From the NCBI GenBank assembly GCA_964349045.1, contig CAYGFI010000164.1:1-10812 (forward strand): 10,812 nucleotides of DNA, given 5' to 3'. Each line of letters begins with the position of its first letter. Within the stretch, counting starts at the first letter, position 1. A program made the position numbers and the translations under genes. The notes beneath the pieces are model-generated. The model worked only from the letters and a program-made list of their open reading frames with translations. It ran no database searches and was not told the origin of the DNA. Shown piece by piece: positions 1 to 7,838 of the stretch. This DNA comes from JACJXF01 sp964349045. Lineage in GTDB: Bacteria > Bacteroidota > Bacteroidia > Bacteroidales > GCA-2748055.

Positions 1-612
1 ACAGAGTCAATACCTATGATGGGGATGACAGGCCCAGTAGACCCGATAGGCGTTTATGTTCTTGGTTTAGCCGAAGTCCTTGGAGGTGCAGCTATCTAAC
101 ATGCTCTTTTCCCTTCGGCAAAAGCTTACATATACCCTCATCCACAGGCTATGGATCTGCGTACAGGCCAGATGGCCTTTGGAACAGTGGAACATGCCCG
201 TTTGGAAATGATAAAAATGCAGGTTGTGGAAGCGATGGATCTGCAGTATTATAACCTGAAAGATATTATGACATCGGCCCAGATGCCAGGAAGCGTCTCC
301 CAGGGTGATAAAGCATTGGGATTCTTTACTGGTTTGATGGCCGGCTACAAAGCCTTTAACCTGATGCCCTTATCTACCGACCAGGTATGGTCGCCGGAAC
401 AGGCCCTGCTCGATGTGAAAGCATTGTCTGATGCCTGGGAGACCATTCAACCTGTTGAAGGAAACGGATCTGTTTCAAGGGCTTGTGATACTATCAGCGA
501 AGTACTTGACAATAAAGACCTGTTTGCAGAAACTGCTGATACCTTGATAAACATGCCGTTTCATTACCAGACCGAAGTCCTGTTTAACCGTTTTCAGACA
601 TCTGAAAACTGA
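1..612 (+). pseudogene. MttB-family corrinoid methyltransferase, C-terminal part, interrupted by in-frame TAA
   Basis: Frame 1 is open from the window edge, hits TAA at 97-99, then continues in the same frame to TGA at 610-612, about 203 codons in all. Both sides fit one MttB-family (trimethylamine methyltransferase-like) protein: before the stop TGPVDPIGVYVLGLAEVLGG, after it PHPQAMDLRTGQMAFGT, then a helical C-terminus. Spacing across the stop matches the family pattern AEVLAG...MDMRTG without a gap, so the TAA replaces one residue. Family members demethylate quaternary or tertiary amines and pass the methyl group to a cobalamin protein in the cytoplasm. Archaeal MttB uses TAG for pyrrolysine; here the codon is TAA, and TAA and TAG both end other genes in this window, so recoding is unlikely. 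The first ATG after the stop (151) has no clear ribosome binding site, so independent translation of the 153-residue tail is doubtful. The N-terminus lies outside the window. Substrate cannot be told. Confidence 0.75.
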
Positions 613-677
613 CGGAATTCAGGCTGACCTGAAGAATTAGACAATATAAGGCAAAAGAAGGAGGAACTGATAACACA

Positions 678-731
678 ATGGAATTTTCATCCCCTCATGA
701 CAAACTCCGGAAGATATTGGTAACAGGTTAA
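678..731 (+). CDS. 17-codon ORF with strong RBS, possible truncated gene start
   Basis: ATG at 678 follows AAGGAGGAA (658-666), by far the best Shine-Dalgarno match in the window, and encodes MEFSSPHDKLRKILVTG before TAA at 729-731. The stop lies a few bases before the repeat element at 736. A gene placed just downstream of an mttB-like gene would often encode the cognate cobalamin-binding protein, whose helical N-terminus could look like this, so it may be the beginning of such a gene cut off by insertion or deletion. That is inference; 17 residues are too few to assign a family, and it may be chance. Confidence 0.22.
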   Translation: MEFSSPHDKLRKILVTG

Positions 732-735
732 AGCG

Positions 736-805
736 AAATTTAAAATTCAAACTGGAGCGAAGCGACAGTCCCGCTCCGCGGGAATTCAAAATTCAAAATG
801 CAAAC
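736..805. repeat. extragenic repeat: GC-rich core flanked by ATTCAAA motifs
   Basis: A GC-rich core (about 753-782) sits between two similar AT-rich flanks: AAATTTAAAATTCAAAC (736-752) and GAATTCAAAATTCAAAATG (782-800). The core holds a perfect hairpin CCCGC-TCC-GCGGG (770-782) and an alternative pairing GGAGCG (754-759) with CGCTCC (772-777). The abrupt change of base composition and the near-duplicated flanks suggest a REP-like or miniature mobile element rather than unique sequence. From memory, similar ATTCAAA-flanked GC-rich units recur in Bacteroidota genomes, but I cannot verify this here. It makes no protein. Confidence 0.5.
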
Positions 806-1015
806 CGGTGCAAACGAAGGATGTCCTGATCACATTTAACTTTATTCAATAATCAAAAGATTGTGTTTTCAGGCAATGGTTCTGATGCATTTATCGATCT
901 GTTCTATAAGGTCTTTGATTGCAAAAACTGTTAACAGGCATATTTCCTTTACTAAATTGTTGTTCCCTTCGGATTACGTTGATATAAGAAGGTTTCTATT
1001 TGAATTATCAGTAAT

Positions 1016-1049
1016 TTTGCTGGATTAATAAAAAGTAAAATTATATTTA
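1016..1049 (+). promoter_or_regulatory. possible Bacteroidota promoter for the three-gene signalling operon
   Basis: TTTG (1016-1019) and TATATTTA (1042-1049) approximate the Bacteroidota -33 TTTG / -7 TAnnTTTG elements. The -7 has one mismatch (final G is A) and the spacer is 22 bp, slightly long. It would start transcription about 50 bp before the methyltransferase start. The region is so AT-rich that a chance match is quite possible. Confidence 0.32.
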
Positions 1050-1107
1050 GACTTTATTTTAAAAACGGAATAGTTTAATTAACATAAAATCATATTTAAA
1101 AGTGTTC

Positions 1108-2004
1108 ATGAAGAGTAACCCCCTTGAATCTAAGAAGTTCCTTGATGTAAAAGCATCAGATTTTATAAATTATTTAATCAAAAATGGTGGGCCGGAGCCT
1201 CAGGAATATGAAGAATTCACATCAATTGCTAATAACCTGGATCCAGCTGGTATTGACGATTTCAGAGAAAAAATAAAAACTATACTTAACGAGAATACTC
1301 TTATCGGTCATGGATTTGTAAAACCTTATGGTTACCCGGGAGATTTTATTCTTATAGACAAGATTTATAAATTTGATGCTAATGAAGATCCCCTATACAA
1401 AAAATGGGATCTCTTTTTTCTGAATCAGCCCGCTGCCTATGCTGTCAGGAACAGGAAGGATTCTTTTCTCGGATATTGCAAAAACCTGATCTTAAAAAAT
1501 AAGAATGCTAAAGTTCTCATTCTCGGATCGGGTCCGGCTTCAGATGTTTTTGAATTCCTGACCAACAATTCAGGGGGCAATAACTTGTGTTTCGATTTGG
1601 TTGATTTTGATCAGTATGCAATTGATTTCTCAATGGAAAAAAACAAGAAGTTCGAAAGCCAGATTTCATATAACAGGATTAATGTGTTGCGTTTTAATTC
1701 ATTTAAATTATATGACTTTATCTGGAGCGCGGGCCTTTGTGATTATTTCAAGGATAAACATTTTACATTTCTCATCAGAAAATATATAAATTGCCTCAAT
1801 ATAGATGGGGAAATGGTTTTAAGTAATTTCAGCACGAAAAATCCGACAAAAAGGTTCATGGAGGTAATAGACTGGCATCTGAATTCCAGGACTGAATCGG
1901 ATCTGTTCAGGATAGCTTCAGACGCCAATATAGATAAAGAGATGGTTAGTGTCGAAAAGGAACCTCTTGGTATTAACCTGTTTCTTAAAATAAGAAAAGA
2001 CTAG
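1108..2004 (+). CDS. class I SAM-dependent methyltransferase, PhcB-like (fatty-acid methyl ester signal synthase family)
   Basis: 298 residues from ATG at 1108; a GTG two codons earlier (1102) is also in frame, but ATG is preferred. The N-terminal helical part carries KPYGYPGDF (residues 72-80) followed by KIY, a signature I associate with the PhcB group of methyltransferases. The SAM-binding Rossmann fold starts at AKVLILGSGPASDVFEF (134-150), with the acidic end of strand 2 at LVDFD (164-168) and strand 4 at YDFIWSAGLCDYF (202-214). The stretch NF...RFMEVIDWHLNSRTESDLF (240-267) matches the NF...MEWxLDWxLxYR pattern of the same group. Ralstonia PhcB methylates 3-hydroxypalmitate to a diffusible ester signal; here substrate and product are unknown. 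No signal peptide, so cytoplasmic. Likely first gene of an operon with the membrane kinase 44 bp downstream and the receiver protein after it. A non-signalling methyltransferase role remains possible. Confidence 0.72.
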   Translation: MKSNPLESKKFLDVKASDFINYLIKNGGPEPQEYEEFTSIANNLDPAGIDDFREKIKTILNENTLIGHGFVKPYGYPGDFILIDKIYKFDANEDPLYKKWDLFFLNQPAAYAVRNRKDSFLGYCKNLILKNKNAKVLILGSGPASDVFEFLTNNSGGNNLCFDLVDFDQYAIDFSMEKNKKFESQISYNRINVLRFNSFKLYDFIWSAGLCDYFKDKHFTFLIRKYINCLNIDGEMVLSNFSTKNPTKRFMEVIDWHLNSRTESDLFRIASDANIDKEMVSVEKEPLGINLFLKIRKD

Positions 2005-2048
2005 AAAATTCCTTAGTAAATATTTGAAATAATATAAATATCTTCTCA

Positions 2049-4010
2049 ATGAATATTTTTAAAAGTGTGGGAAGAAGTTTTCTCGGGCTTCCGTCAACCA
2101 GCCAGGAGTCATTGTCGATAAATTATCTGACACTCACTTTTACTGATGATTTTAGTCAGTACGAAAAAGAATTTCAGGAAGATTACTTCAAAAGATCGCT
2201 TAGTCCCTTCAGATTTTCTCTAATCCTCTCAATGATATTCTATGGGGCATTTGCTTTTCTGGATGCAGTTATGGTTCCTTCCCTGAAGGAAGTTTTCTGG
2301 TTGATCCGGTTCGGAATTGTATTTCCGGTGCTGATTTCTGTATTCTTATTTTCCTATTCCAAAACATTTAAGAAATACATGCAGTTCATTATCTCATGTA
2401 TTATATTCTTTACCAGTTTCGGGATCATAATAATGATTATTTATGCTGCGAAAGTCGGGAACTATTCATATTATGCAGGACTGATATTGATCTCCATTTT
2501 TGGGTATACATTTAGCAGGGCAAGATTCATCTATGCTTCGATAGCGGGCTGGTTAATTGTTATTTCATACGAAATTTCCGCCATCTGGATATCACAAACT
2601 CCTTTTGAAATACTGGTTAATAATAATTATTTCTTCATGAGTGCAAATATTATTGGAATGTTGATCAGTTATTTTCTTGAGCTATCAGCCCGCAAAGAGT
2701 TTTATATGAGGATATTGTTGGAACAGGAGAAGGAAAATGTCAAAACTGCCAACGATGCACTTGAAAAAAGGGTTCAGGAGCGGACCATGCAACTTTTAGA
2801 TTCAAATCTGGATCTGAAAAAAGAGATAGAAATACGGCAAAAATTTGAAAAAGAAAGAACCGAGCTGGAAAAGCAATTGTTCCAGCTTCAAAAAATGGAA
2901 ACTATCGGAACATTAGCAGGAGGAATCGCCCATGATTTTAATAACATTCTCACACCTATTCTGGGCTATACCGACATGGCACGTGAAGAACTGCCTGAAG
3001 AGAGCCCCCTGAGATTTGATATTGAACAGATTAACAATGCAGCGCTCAGGGGGAAAGACCTTGTTCAACAGATACTTACTTTCAGCCGGGAAGTAGGCTT
3101 TGAGAAGAAACCTATACAATTACAACCAATTGTAGCAGAGGCGCTTAATTTGCTTAAAGCCTCTTTTCCTCCTGGTGTAGAAATACAACAACATCTCGAT
3201 CCCAGGATTGGTACTGTTTTGGCAGATCCTACTCAGATCCATCAGATAGTGATGAATCTGTGTACAAATGCCAACCATGCTATGATGAAAATGGGTGGTA
3301 TTCTTAAAGTAAAACTGGATGGCGTCAAGATTGATCAGAAATCTGCAGAAAAGATTCCCAATCTGAAAAAGGGTGACTATATAAGACTGACAATTTCAGA
3401 TACCGGGTATGGGATGGATATCAAAACCCAGGAACGGATTTTTGAACCTTTCTTTACCCGCAAAGAGGTTGGATCAGGATCAGGGCTGGGACTCTCCGTG
3501 GTCCATGGCATTATAAATAATTACGGGGGCGCAATAGTAGTTGACAGTAATCCCGGGGAAGGAACCACATTTTCAATTTATTTGCCAAAATATGGTTCTG
3601 ATCCGGTAAGTTCCCATAAATCAGACAAAAAGCCGATAAAAGGAGATGAGCACATCCTGTTTGTTGATGATGAGCCGGAGATTATTTTTATGGGTAAGAA
3701 AATGCTTGAAAATCTGGGATACAAAGTCACTATAAAAAGCGATAGTATATCTGCTCTGGAAGAATTTAAGAATAATCCGAAGAAATACTCCCTCCTGGTC
3801 ACTGATCAGAATATGCCCAACATACCAGGGACAGAGCTTACTTCCAGAATGAAAGAGATAAATCCAGGATTGAAAGCAATAATTATTACCGGATATGCCG
3901 ATAATTTATCGGAAGAAGTGTTAACACAGAACGGAATTTCTGAAGTTATCTTGAAACCGATGAGATTAGACGATTTCAGTAAGGTAATCAGAGCGGTACT
4001 CGATAAATAG
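2049..4010 (+). CDS. polytopic membrane hybrid sensor histidine kinase with C-terminal receiver (PhcS-like position)
   Basis: 653 residues. A short cytoplasmic N-terminus is followed by a sensor of about six hydrophobic segments (roughly 54-76, 84-104, 110-133, 140-155, 160-181, 194-212) with almost no periplasmic domain, suiting a lipophilic or small diffusible ligand. A charged coiled coil (220-283) leads to HisKA with H295 in GGIAHDFNNILTPILGY, an N-box NLCTNANHAM (403-412), DTGYGM (451-456), EPFFTRK (466-472) and GSGSGLGLS (475-483). The receiver (about 535-650) keeps D540/D541, phospho-acceptor D586 in TDQNMP, T614 and K636, so all catalytic residues for autophosphorylation and phosphotransfer are present. 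HDFNN-type kinases often work with separate receiver proteins, and one lies 22 bp downstream. The gene follows a PhcB-like methyltransferase, as the kinase PhcS does in Ralstonia, so the methyltransferase product may be its ligand; that link is inference. No clear Shine-Dalgarno site. Confidence 0.85.
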   Translation: MNIFKSVGRSFLGLPSTSQESLSINYLTLTFTDDFSQYEKEFQEDYFKRSLSPFRFSLILSMIFYGAFAFLDAVMVPSLKEVFWLIRFGIVFPVLISVFLFSYSKTFKKYMQFIISCIIFFTSFGIIIMIIYAAKVGNYSYYAGLILISIFGYTFSRARFIYASIAGWLIVISYEISAIWISQTPFEILVNNNYFFMSANIIGMLISYFLELSARKEFYMRILLEQEKENVKTANDALEKRVQERTMQLLDSNLDLKKEIEIRQKFEKERTELEKQLFQLQKMETIGTLAGGIAHDFNNILTPILGYTDMAREELPEESPLRFDIEQINNAALRGKDLVQQILTFSREVGFEKKPIQLQPIVAEALNLLKASFPPGVEIQQHLDPRIGTVLADPTQIHQIVMNLCTNANHAMMKMGGILKVKLDGVKIDQKSAEKIPNLKKGDYIRLTISDTGYGMDIKTQERIFEPFFTRKEVGSGSGLGLSVVHGIINNYGGAIVVDSNPGEGTTFSIYLPKYGSDPVSSHKSDKKPIKGDEHILFVDDEPEIIFMGKKMLENLGYKVTIKSDSISALEEFKNNPKKYSLLVTDQNMPNIPGTELTSRMKEINPGLKAIIITGYADNLSEEVLTQNGISEVILKPMRLDDFSKVIRAVLDK

Positions 4011-4032
4011 TAATTCAATAACATTTTGACTT

Positions 4033-4431
4033 ATGGCTAAAATTCTTGTTTTGGATGACGAACCTTCAATACTTCTTATGTTAAAAAAAATGCTGGAAAG
4101 GGAAGGACATGAAGTGGAAATGGCTTTAAACGGGATAGAAGGAATGGAACTATTTGAAAAGTTCAAACCTGATCTGCTTATAACTGATATTATCATGCCT
4201 CAAAAAGAGGGATTGGAGACAATATTGGAGCTTAGAAAAAAGTATCCTGAATTAAAAATAATTGCTATTTCCGGGGGGGGAAGGTTTGGCCCGGACGGAT
4301 ATCTTCCAAGTGCAAAACTTTTCGGGGCAGATATGGTTTTTCAAAAACCACTGGTTCAAAAAGAATTTCTACAGGCTGTTGCATTACTGTTATATGATAC
4401 GGAGGGAAAGAATGTTCCAACACATTTATAG
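4033..4431 (+). CDS. stand-alone CheY-like response regulator receiver protein
   Basis: 132 residues forming one receiver domain with no output domain. D8/D9 form the acidic pocket, D52 in ITDIIMP is the phospho-acceptor, S80 the switch residue and K105 (in QKP) the conserved lysine. It starts 22 bp after the hybrid kinase and is probably co-transcribed; it may take phosphate from that kinase or serve as a shuttle to a partner elsewhere. The loop after S80 is SGGGRFGP, encoded partly by a run of eight G (4273-4280), a possible slippage site, although the reading frame here is intact and the GGGR loop is typical of this receiver subgroup. The gene is convergent with the large kinase on the minus strand, with only 16 bp between stops and no hairpin terminator visible. 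Confidence 0.88.
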   Translation: MAKILVLDDEPSILLMLKKMLEREGHEVEMALNGIEGMELFEKFKPDLLITDIIMPQKEGLETILELRKKYPELKIIAISGGGRFGPDGYLPSAKLFGADMVFQKPLVQKEFLQAVALLLYDTEGKNVPTHL

Positions 4432-4447
4432 TTTAGGTGAGATCATT

Positions 4448-7339
4448 TTACTCAACCACTTTCTCTCTGAGATATTTATTAAGCAAATATTTTAATTGCT
4501 CGATTTGTATCGGTTTGGATATATAGTCATCACAACCGGATTTAAGCGCCTCTTCCTTGTTGGTCATCGCGGCATATGCCGTTTGTGCTATCACAGGTAA
4601 TTCGGGTCGCTTATTCTTTATGCTCTTTGTTGCTTCATAACCGTTCATTAGTGGGATTTTAATATCCATAAAGACAAGATTTATGGAAGAATCTTTTTCA
4701 CAAAGATTTACAGCCTCAATCCCGGTTTTTGCCCATAATACCCTGATATTCATCTTTGTGAAAAATATTCTAAGAAACTCAAAATTCGAAACTTCATCTT
4801 CCGCAACCAATATGGTCTTTCCGCTAAAATTGTTTTCCGTGACTTTGACTGCGTCAAAAGTCTTGTTTTCTCTTTGACTTCCTTCAGATAAAAAGGGGAT
4901 TGTAAAAAAGAACACTGAACCTTTTCCTAGTTCAGATTCAACCCAAATTTCACCACCAAGCATTTCAATAATTTTTTTTGAAATGGAAAGTCCAATGCCT
5001 GTACCTCTATAGTTTCTGGTTTGTGCATCATCAATTTGTCTGAAAATGTTAAAAATAACATCATGATGCTTTTTGTCAATACCAATGCCTGTATCTTTAA
5101 CATAGAATCTTAGATACTTATTATTGGCCTTTTCAATCTCAGTAATGCCAAATTCGATAAAACCTTTACTAGTAAACTTCAGTGAGTTTTTCAATAGATT
5201 TAGTAAAACCTGTTTTAATTTTCTGCTATCCGTAAATATGGTAGCTTCACATATCTCAGGATTTATATTCAAAACTAATTTAATCTCAGTTCTATTTTCC
5301 TTTAATATTTCACCGTGGATAATGTCTTTTACCTCATTTAAGATTGAATTTACCCCAATTCTTTCATAATTGATTTTTATTTGTTGTGTTTCAATCATTG
5401 AGATGTCAAGAATTTCTTCGACTAAACCAAGAAGATGCTGGCCACTATTTAAAATGATCTTCAGGTATGAAATAGTTTCAGGGTCTGAACAGGTATCAAC
5501 CATGAAGCTGGATAATCCGATGATCGCATTCAACGGAGTCCTGAGTTCGTGAGACATGTTTGTAAGAAATGCCGTCTTGAGTTTATCACTTTCTTCCGCC
5601 TTATTTTTTGATGAGACAAGTTCTTTATACACTTTTTCTCTTTCTGTTATATCCACAGCAACACCTATTAGTGCGAAAGCATTACCTTTATCATCCTTTA
5701 TAAGAGAAGTAGAGAGCTCAACAGGAAATTCCGATCCATTTTTTTTGACATTAACAAGCTCCCCTTTCCATCCTCCAAGGATTGTATCTGACAATATTCT
5801 TTCACTCAGATTATCAGCTGTTTTAAATGATCTCAAAATACCAATATCCTGACCGATCAGTTCTTCCTTCTCATAGCCGTAAGTTTTACAAAAAGCATTA
5901 TTTATAAAAATGATTTTATTATTAAGGTCAGTTATTGACACACACTCCCAGATACTTTCCATGGCACGGGAAAGAGTCTGTATTTTTTCCTGCGAACGCT
6001 TTATTTTAGTAATATCATTTGAAACGGTAAGAATACCCGGTTTACGATCCGGCAAAATAATCATGGTTTCATACAATATTACCTCACAGGTTGTTCCGTC
6101 TTTTTTGAGGTTAGTAACTTCATGTTGTAATGTACTACCAGAAAGAATTTCTGCAATGTTTTTTTCTATTTCACCTTTTTTAGAACGTGAATAAAATAAT
6201 CTGATATTATTTCCAATTAATTCCTCCCTGGTATAACCCAAGATCCCACAAAACGATGAATTAACATCGATAATGTTACCTTTTTCATCTATCAGTATTA
6301 TGCCGGCAGGAGATATATCGAACATTATCCTGAATCGCTTTTCACTTTCACATACCATATCTTCAGCAGACTTTCTTTTTTTCTCCTGGGCAGAGATATT
6401 ACTTGCTTTGAATGTCAGGTAAAAATAGGAGACCATCACAATAACAATGAGTGAAAACAGGACATATAGACGGTTACGAAAAGTGGTCAGTGTTACAAAT
6501 ACTTCCTTTTCAGGTGTATAAATTATGATAGTCCAGAATGTATTGTCAAGAGAAACACGATAAAATGTGGTAAATGTTTTTGATAATTCTTTTTTATCAT
6601 CCATCGCAGGCTCAATGTAACATATGGAAGTACCCTCTTTTTCCTTCACAGTTTTATCAAGCATCTCTAAAACTGTTGGGAATTTGTTGTAGGTTTCCTT
6701 AACGGATTTCCCTGTCTGTCCGGTAACAGGGTTGAAGAGTACAATACCATTTTCACTTATCATCCATCCGTAACCGGTTTTTCCAGTCCTTATGTTTTCG
6801 ATGAACCGTTTGCCGAGTTTATTGAAAGGTACTAAAATTGCTATATTACCCTTATATTCATTTTCAGTAATTATTGGAATGTGGTAAGCAATTGACATGA
6901 ATCCCTGGACAGTTGTAAATACATCACTTACAGTGGGTTTCTTAGTTTCTATCACAGCTCTTACTTGAACCTGACTTGAAATGTCCTGGCCAATTACAGA
7001 CTCATTATAAGGATAAGTATATTTCAGGATTCCATTTGCATCTGTAATAGTAATAGCTTCAATCTGATCGGAATGACTGTTATAAAAATCTGCCAATAGC
7101 TTCCTTCCCTGGTCATTTAATTCCGATACATACTTAAGTTTTGATAAAAACAGTAGTTCCTGCTGATAGTAAATAAAAAAATTTTCAATGCCCCTTGAAG
7201 CTTGTTTCGCCAAAACAAACTGCTGAGCGTTAAATTCATTCAGAGTCCTATCCTTAACATCCTTATAGGCTGAATAAAAGAGGTAAGAAAATGTTGCCAA
7301 TACTATTGCCACAAAAAGAAACCGTTTGGATAGTTTCAT
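4448..7339 (-). CDS. hybrid sensor histidine kinase: dCache-like sensor, PAS-PAS-HisKA-HATPase-REC
   Basis: 963 residues from ATG at 7339. The frame stays open to a TTG at 7483, but the ATG start gives a conventional MKLSKRF positive N-terminus then a membrane segment (6-25); the 48-residue extension has no family support. A periplasmic region (about 29-285) resembles double Cache sensors, which bind small ligands such as amino or organic acids. TM2 spans about 290-310. Two PAS domains follow (336-446, with ISPAGIILID and GYTREELIG; 456-566, with GYEKEELIG). HisKA has H597 in NMSHELRTPLNAIIG; the ATPase has NLLKNSLKF, DTGIGID, and RGTGIGLS. The receiver (841-957) has phospho-acceptor D892 in VFMDIKIP and K942 in SKP. 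All residues for a phosphorelay are present. The output partner is unknown, since no DNA-binding regulator lies next to it. It is convergent with the receiver gene ending at 4431. Confidence 0.88.
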   Translation of the reverse strand: MKLSKRFLFVAIVLATFSYLFYSAYKDVKDRTLNEFNAQQFVLAKQASRGIENFFIYYQQELLFLSKLKYVSELNDQGRKLLADFYNSHSDQIEAITITDANGILKYTYPYNESVIGQDISSQVQVRAVIETKKPTVSDVFTTVQGFMSIAYHIPIITENEYKGNIAILVPFNKLGKRFIENIRTGKTGYGWMISENGIVLFNPVTGQTGKSVKETYNKFPTVLEMLDKTVKEKEGTSICYIEPAMDDKKELSKTFTTFYRVSLDNTFWTIIIYTPEKEVFVTLTTFRNRLYVLFSLIVIVMVSYFYLTFKASNISAQEKKRKSAEDMVCESEKRFRIMFDISPAGIILIDEKGNIIDVNSSFCGILGYTREELIGNNIRLFYSRSKKGEIEKNIAEILSGSTLQHEVTNLKKDGTTCEVILYETMIILPDRKPGILTVSNDITKIKRSQEKIQTLSRAMESIWECVSITDLNNKIIFINNAFCKTYGYEKEELIGQDIGILRSFKTADNLSERILSDTILGGWKGELVNVKKNGSEFPVELSTSLIKDDKGNAFALIGVAVDITEREKVYKELVSSKNKAEESDKLKTAFLTNMSHELRTPLNAIIGLSSFMVDTCSDPETISYLKIILNSGQHLLGLVEEILDISMIETQQIKINYERIGVNSILNEVKDIIHGEILKENRTEIKLVLNINPEICEATIFTDSRKLKQVLLNLLKNSLKFTSKGFIEFGITEIEKANNKYLRFYVKDTGIGIDKKHHDVIFNIFRQIDDAQTRNYRGTGIGLSISKKIIEMLGGEIWVESELGKGSVFFFTIPFLSEGSQRENKTFDAVKVTENNFSGKTILVAEDEVSNFEFLRIFFTKMNIRVLWAKTGIEAVNLCEKDSSINLVFMDIKIPLMNGYEATKSIKNKRPELPVIAQTAYAAMTNKEEALKSGCDDYISKPIQIEQLKYLLNKYLREKVVE

Positions 7340-7477
7340 TAGATTATTTGACTTAGAAATACAGTTATTAACTAAGTAATTACAAAGATTATAAAAAATT
7401 TGATCAATCCTTATAGAAAGATACCGAATCAAGGAAAGAACTTTAAAGTATAACCTAACATGCTCATTTACTTTGTT

Positions 7478-7539
7478 AAGCAAACAGGATAATTATCGAA
7501 CTATTTAGTTGGATTTGCTAAACCAAATGAATTTAAAAT
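7478..7539 (+). repeat. direct repeat copy A (~62 bp)
   Basis: The first 24 bases (7478-7501) match copy B at 7719-7742 in 22 of 24 positions, including AATTATCGAAC. After a 2-bp length difference both copies share GGATTTGCTAA (7511-7521 here) and a final ATTTAAA. It overlaps the optional TTG-start extension of the kinase gene, another reason to prefer the ATG at 7339. Confidence 0.7.
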
Positions 7540-7718
7540 GACTGCAGATATTTAAGTGATACTGAAAAGTTCACCATGAACAAATCTCCTGATTCCTGTA
7601 AGATCATAGGTATTTTATCGGGACAGATTATTCAAATCCGAGATAGACAAACAATTTGATTAATTGAAAGAACCTGAGTTTTTAGACAAAAATCTTTGCA
7701 AATCTCCGTTTCAATGTG

Positions 7719-7782
7719 AAGCAGACAGGACAATTATCGAACATCTTTGAGCAGGATTTGCTAAGTCTGATAAATTTAAAGT
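7719..7782 (+). repeat. direct repeat copy B (~64 bp)
   Basis: Second copy, about 241-243 bp from copy A and in the same orientation. Shared blocks are AAGCARACAGGAYAATTATCG at the left, GGATTTGCTAA (7754-7764) in the middle and ATTTAAA (7774-7780) at the right. The spacer between copies shows no further duplication, so this is a pair of dispersed short repeats: protein-binding sites, remnants of a small mobile repeat, or traces of an old duplication. Confidence 0.7.
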
Positions 7783-7838
7783 AGCTCTTTGTACCCACGA
7801 AAACTACATTTTTCAAGGATAGTTTTTTCAAGATGATT

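Larger units (their letters stand above)
613..1107. other. intergenic stretch of ~495 bp with gene debris and a repeat
   Basis: No convincing full gene on either strand. It holds a 6-bp hairpin (TTCAGG/CCTGAA, 618-633) just after the mttB-like stop but without a T tract, a 17-codon ORF with a strong ribosome binding site (678-731), a GC-rich repeat element (736-805), and an AT-rich region leading to a possible promoter for the gene at 1108. A short minus-strand open stretch around 860-975 has no recognisable similarity. Confidence 0.5.
7340..7838. other. ~500 bp non-coding stretch upstream of the large hybrid kinase
   Basis: No gene can be supported on either strand. It contains two copies of a ~62-bp imperfect repeat (7478-7539 and 7719-7782). 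Transcription of the minus-strand kinase must start somewhere in it, but no good -33/-7 pair was found; the nearest -7-like string is AATCTTTG (minus strand, 7383-7390). Confidence 0.5.

Noticed and set aside
97..99. Pyrrolysine codon in the MttB-like gene
   Set aside because: The codon is TAA, not TAG, and TAG ends several normal genes in the window.
618..633. TTCAGG/CCTGAA hairpin after the mttB-like gene as a terminator
   Set aside because: Stem of 6 bp without a following T tract.
860..975. Minus-strand open stretch that could be a transposase fragment
   Set aside because: Only about 37 codons, no start codon and no recognisable motif.
1102..1107. GTG start two codons before the methyltransferase ATG
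   Set aside because: ATG at 1108 is the simpler start; neither has a clear ribosome binding site.
4262..4495. 77-codon plus-strand frame overlapping the receiver gene end
   Set aside because: It is a shifted reading of the receiver gene and runs into the convergent kinase gene; no family resemblance.
5124..6194. Several plus-strand open frames opposite the large kinase
   Set aside because: They are antisense shadows of the kinase coding sequence and resemble no protein family.
7340..7483. 48-residue N-terminal extension of the large hybrid kinase from TTG 7483
   Set aside because: Start is TTG, the extension overlaps a repeat copy, and the ATG at 7339 begins a normal positive-then-membrane N-terminus.
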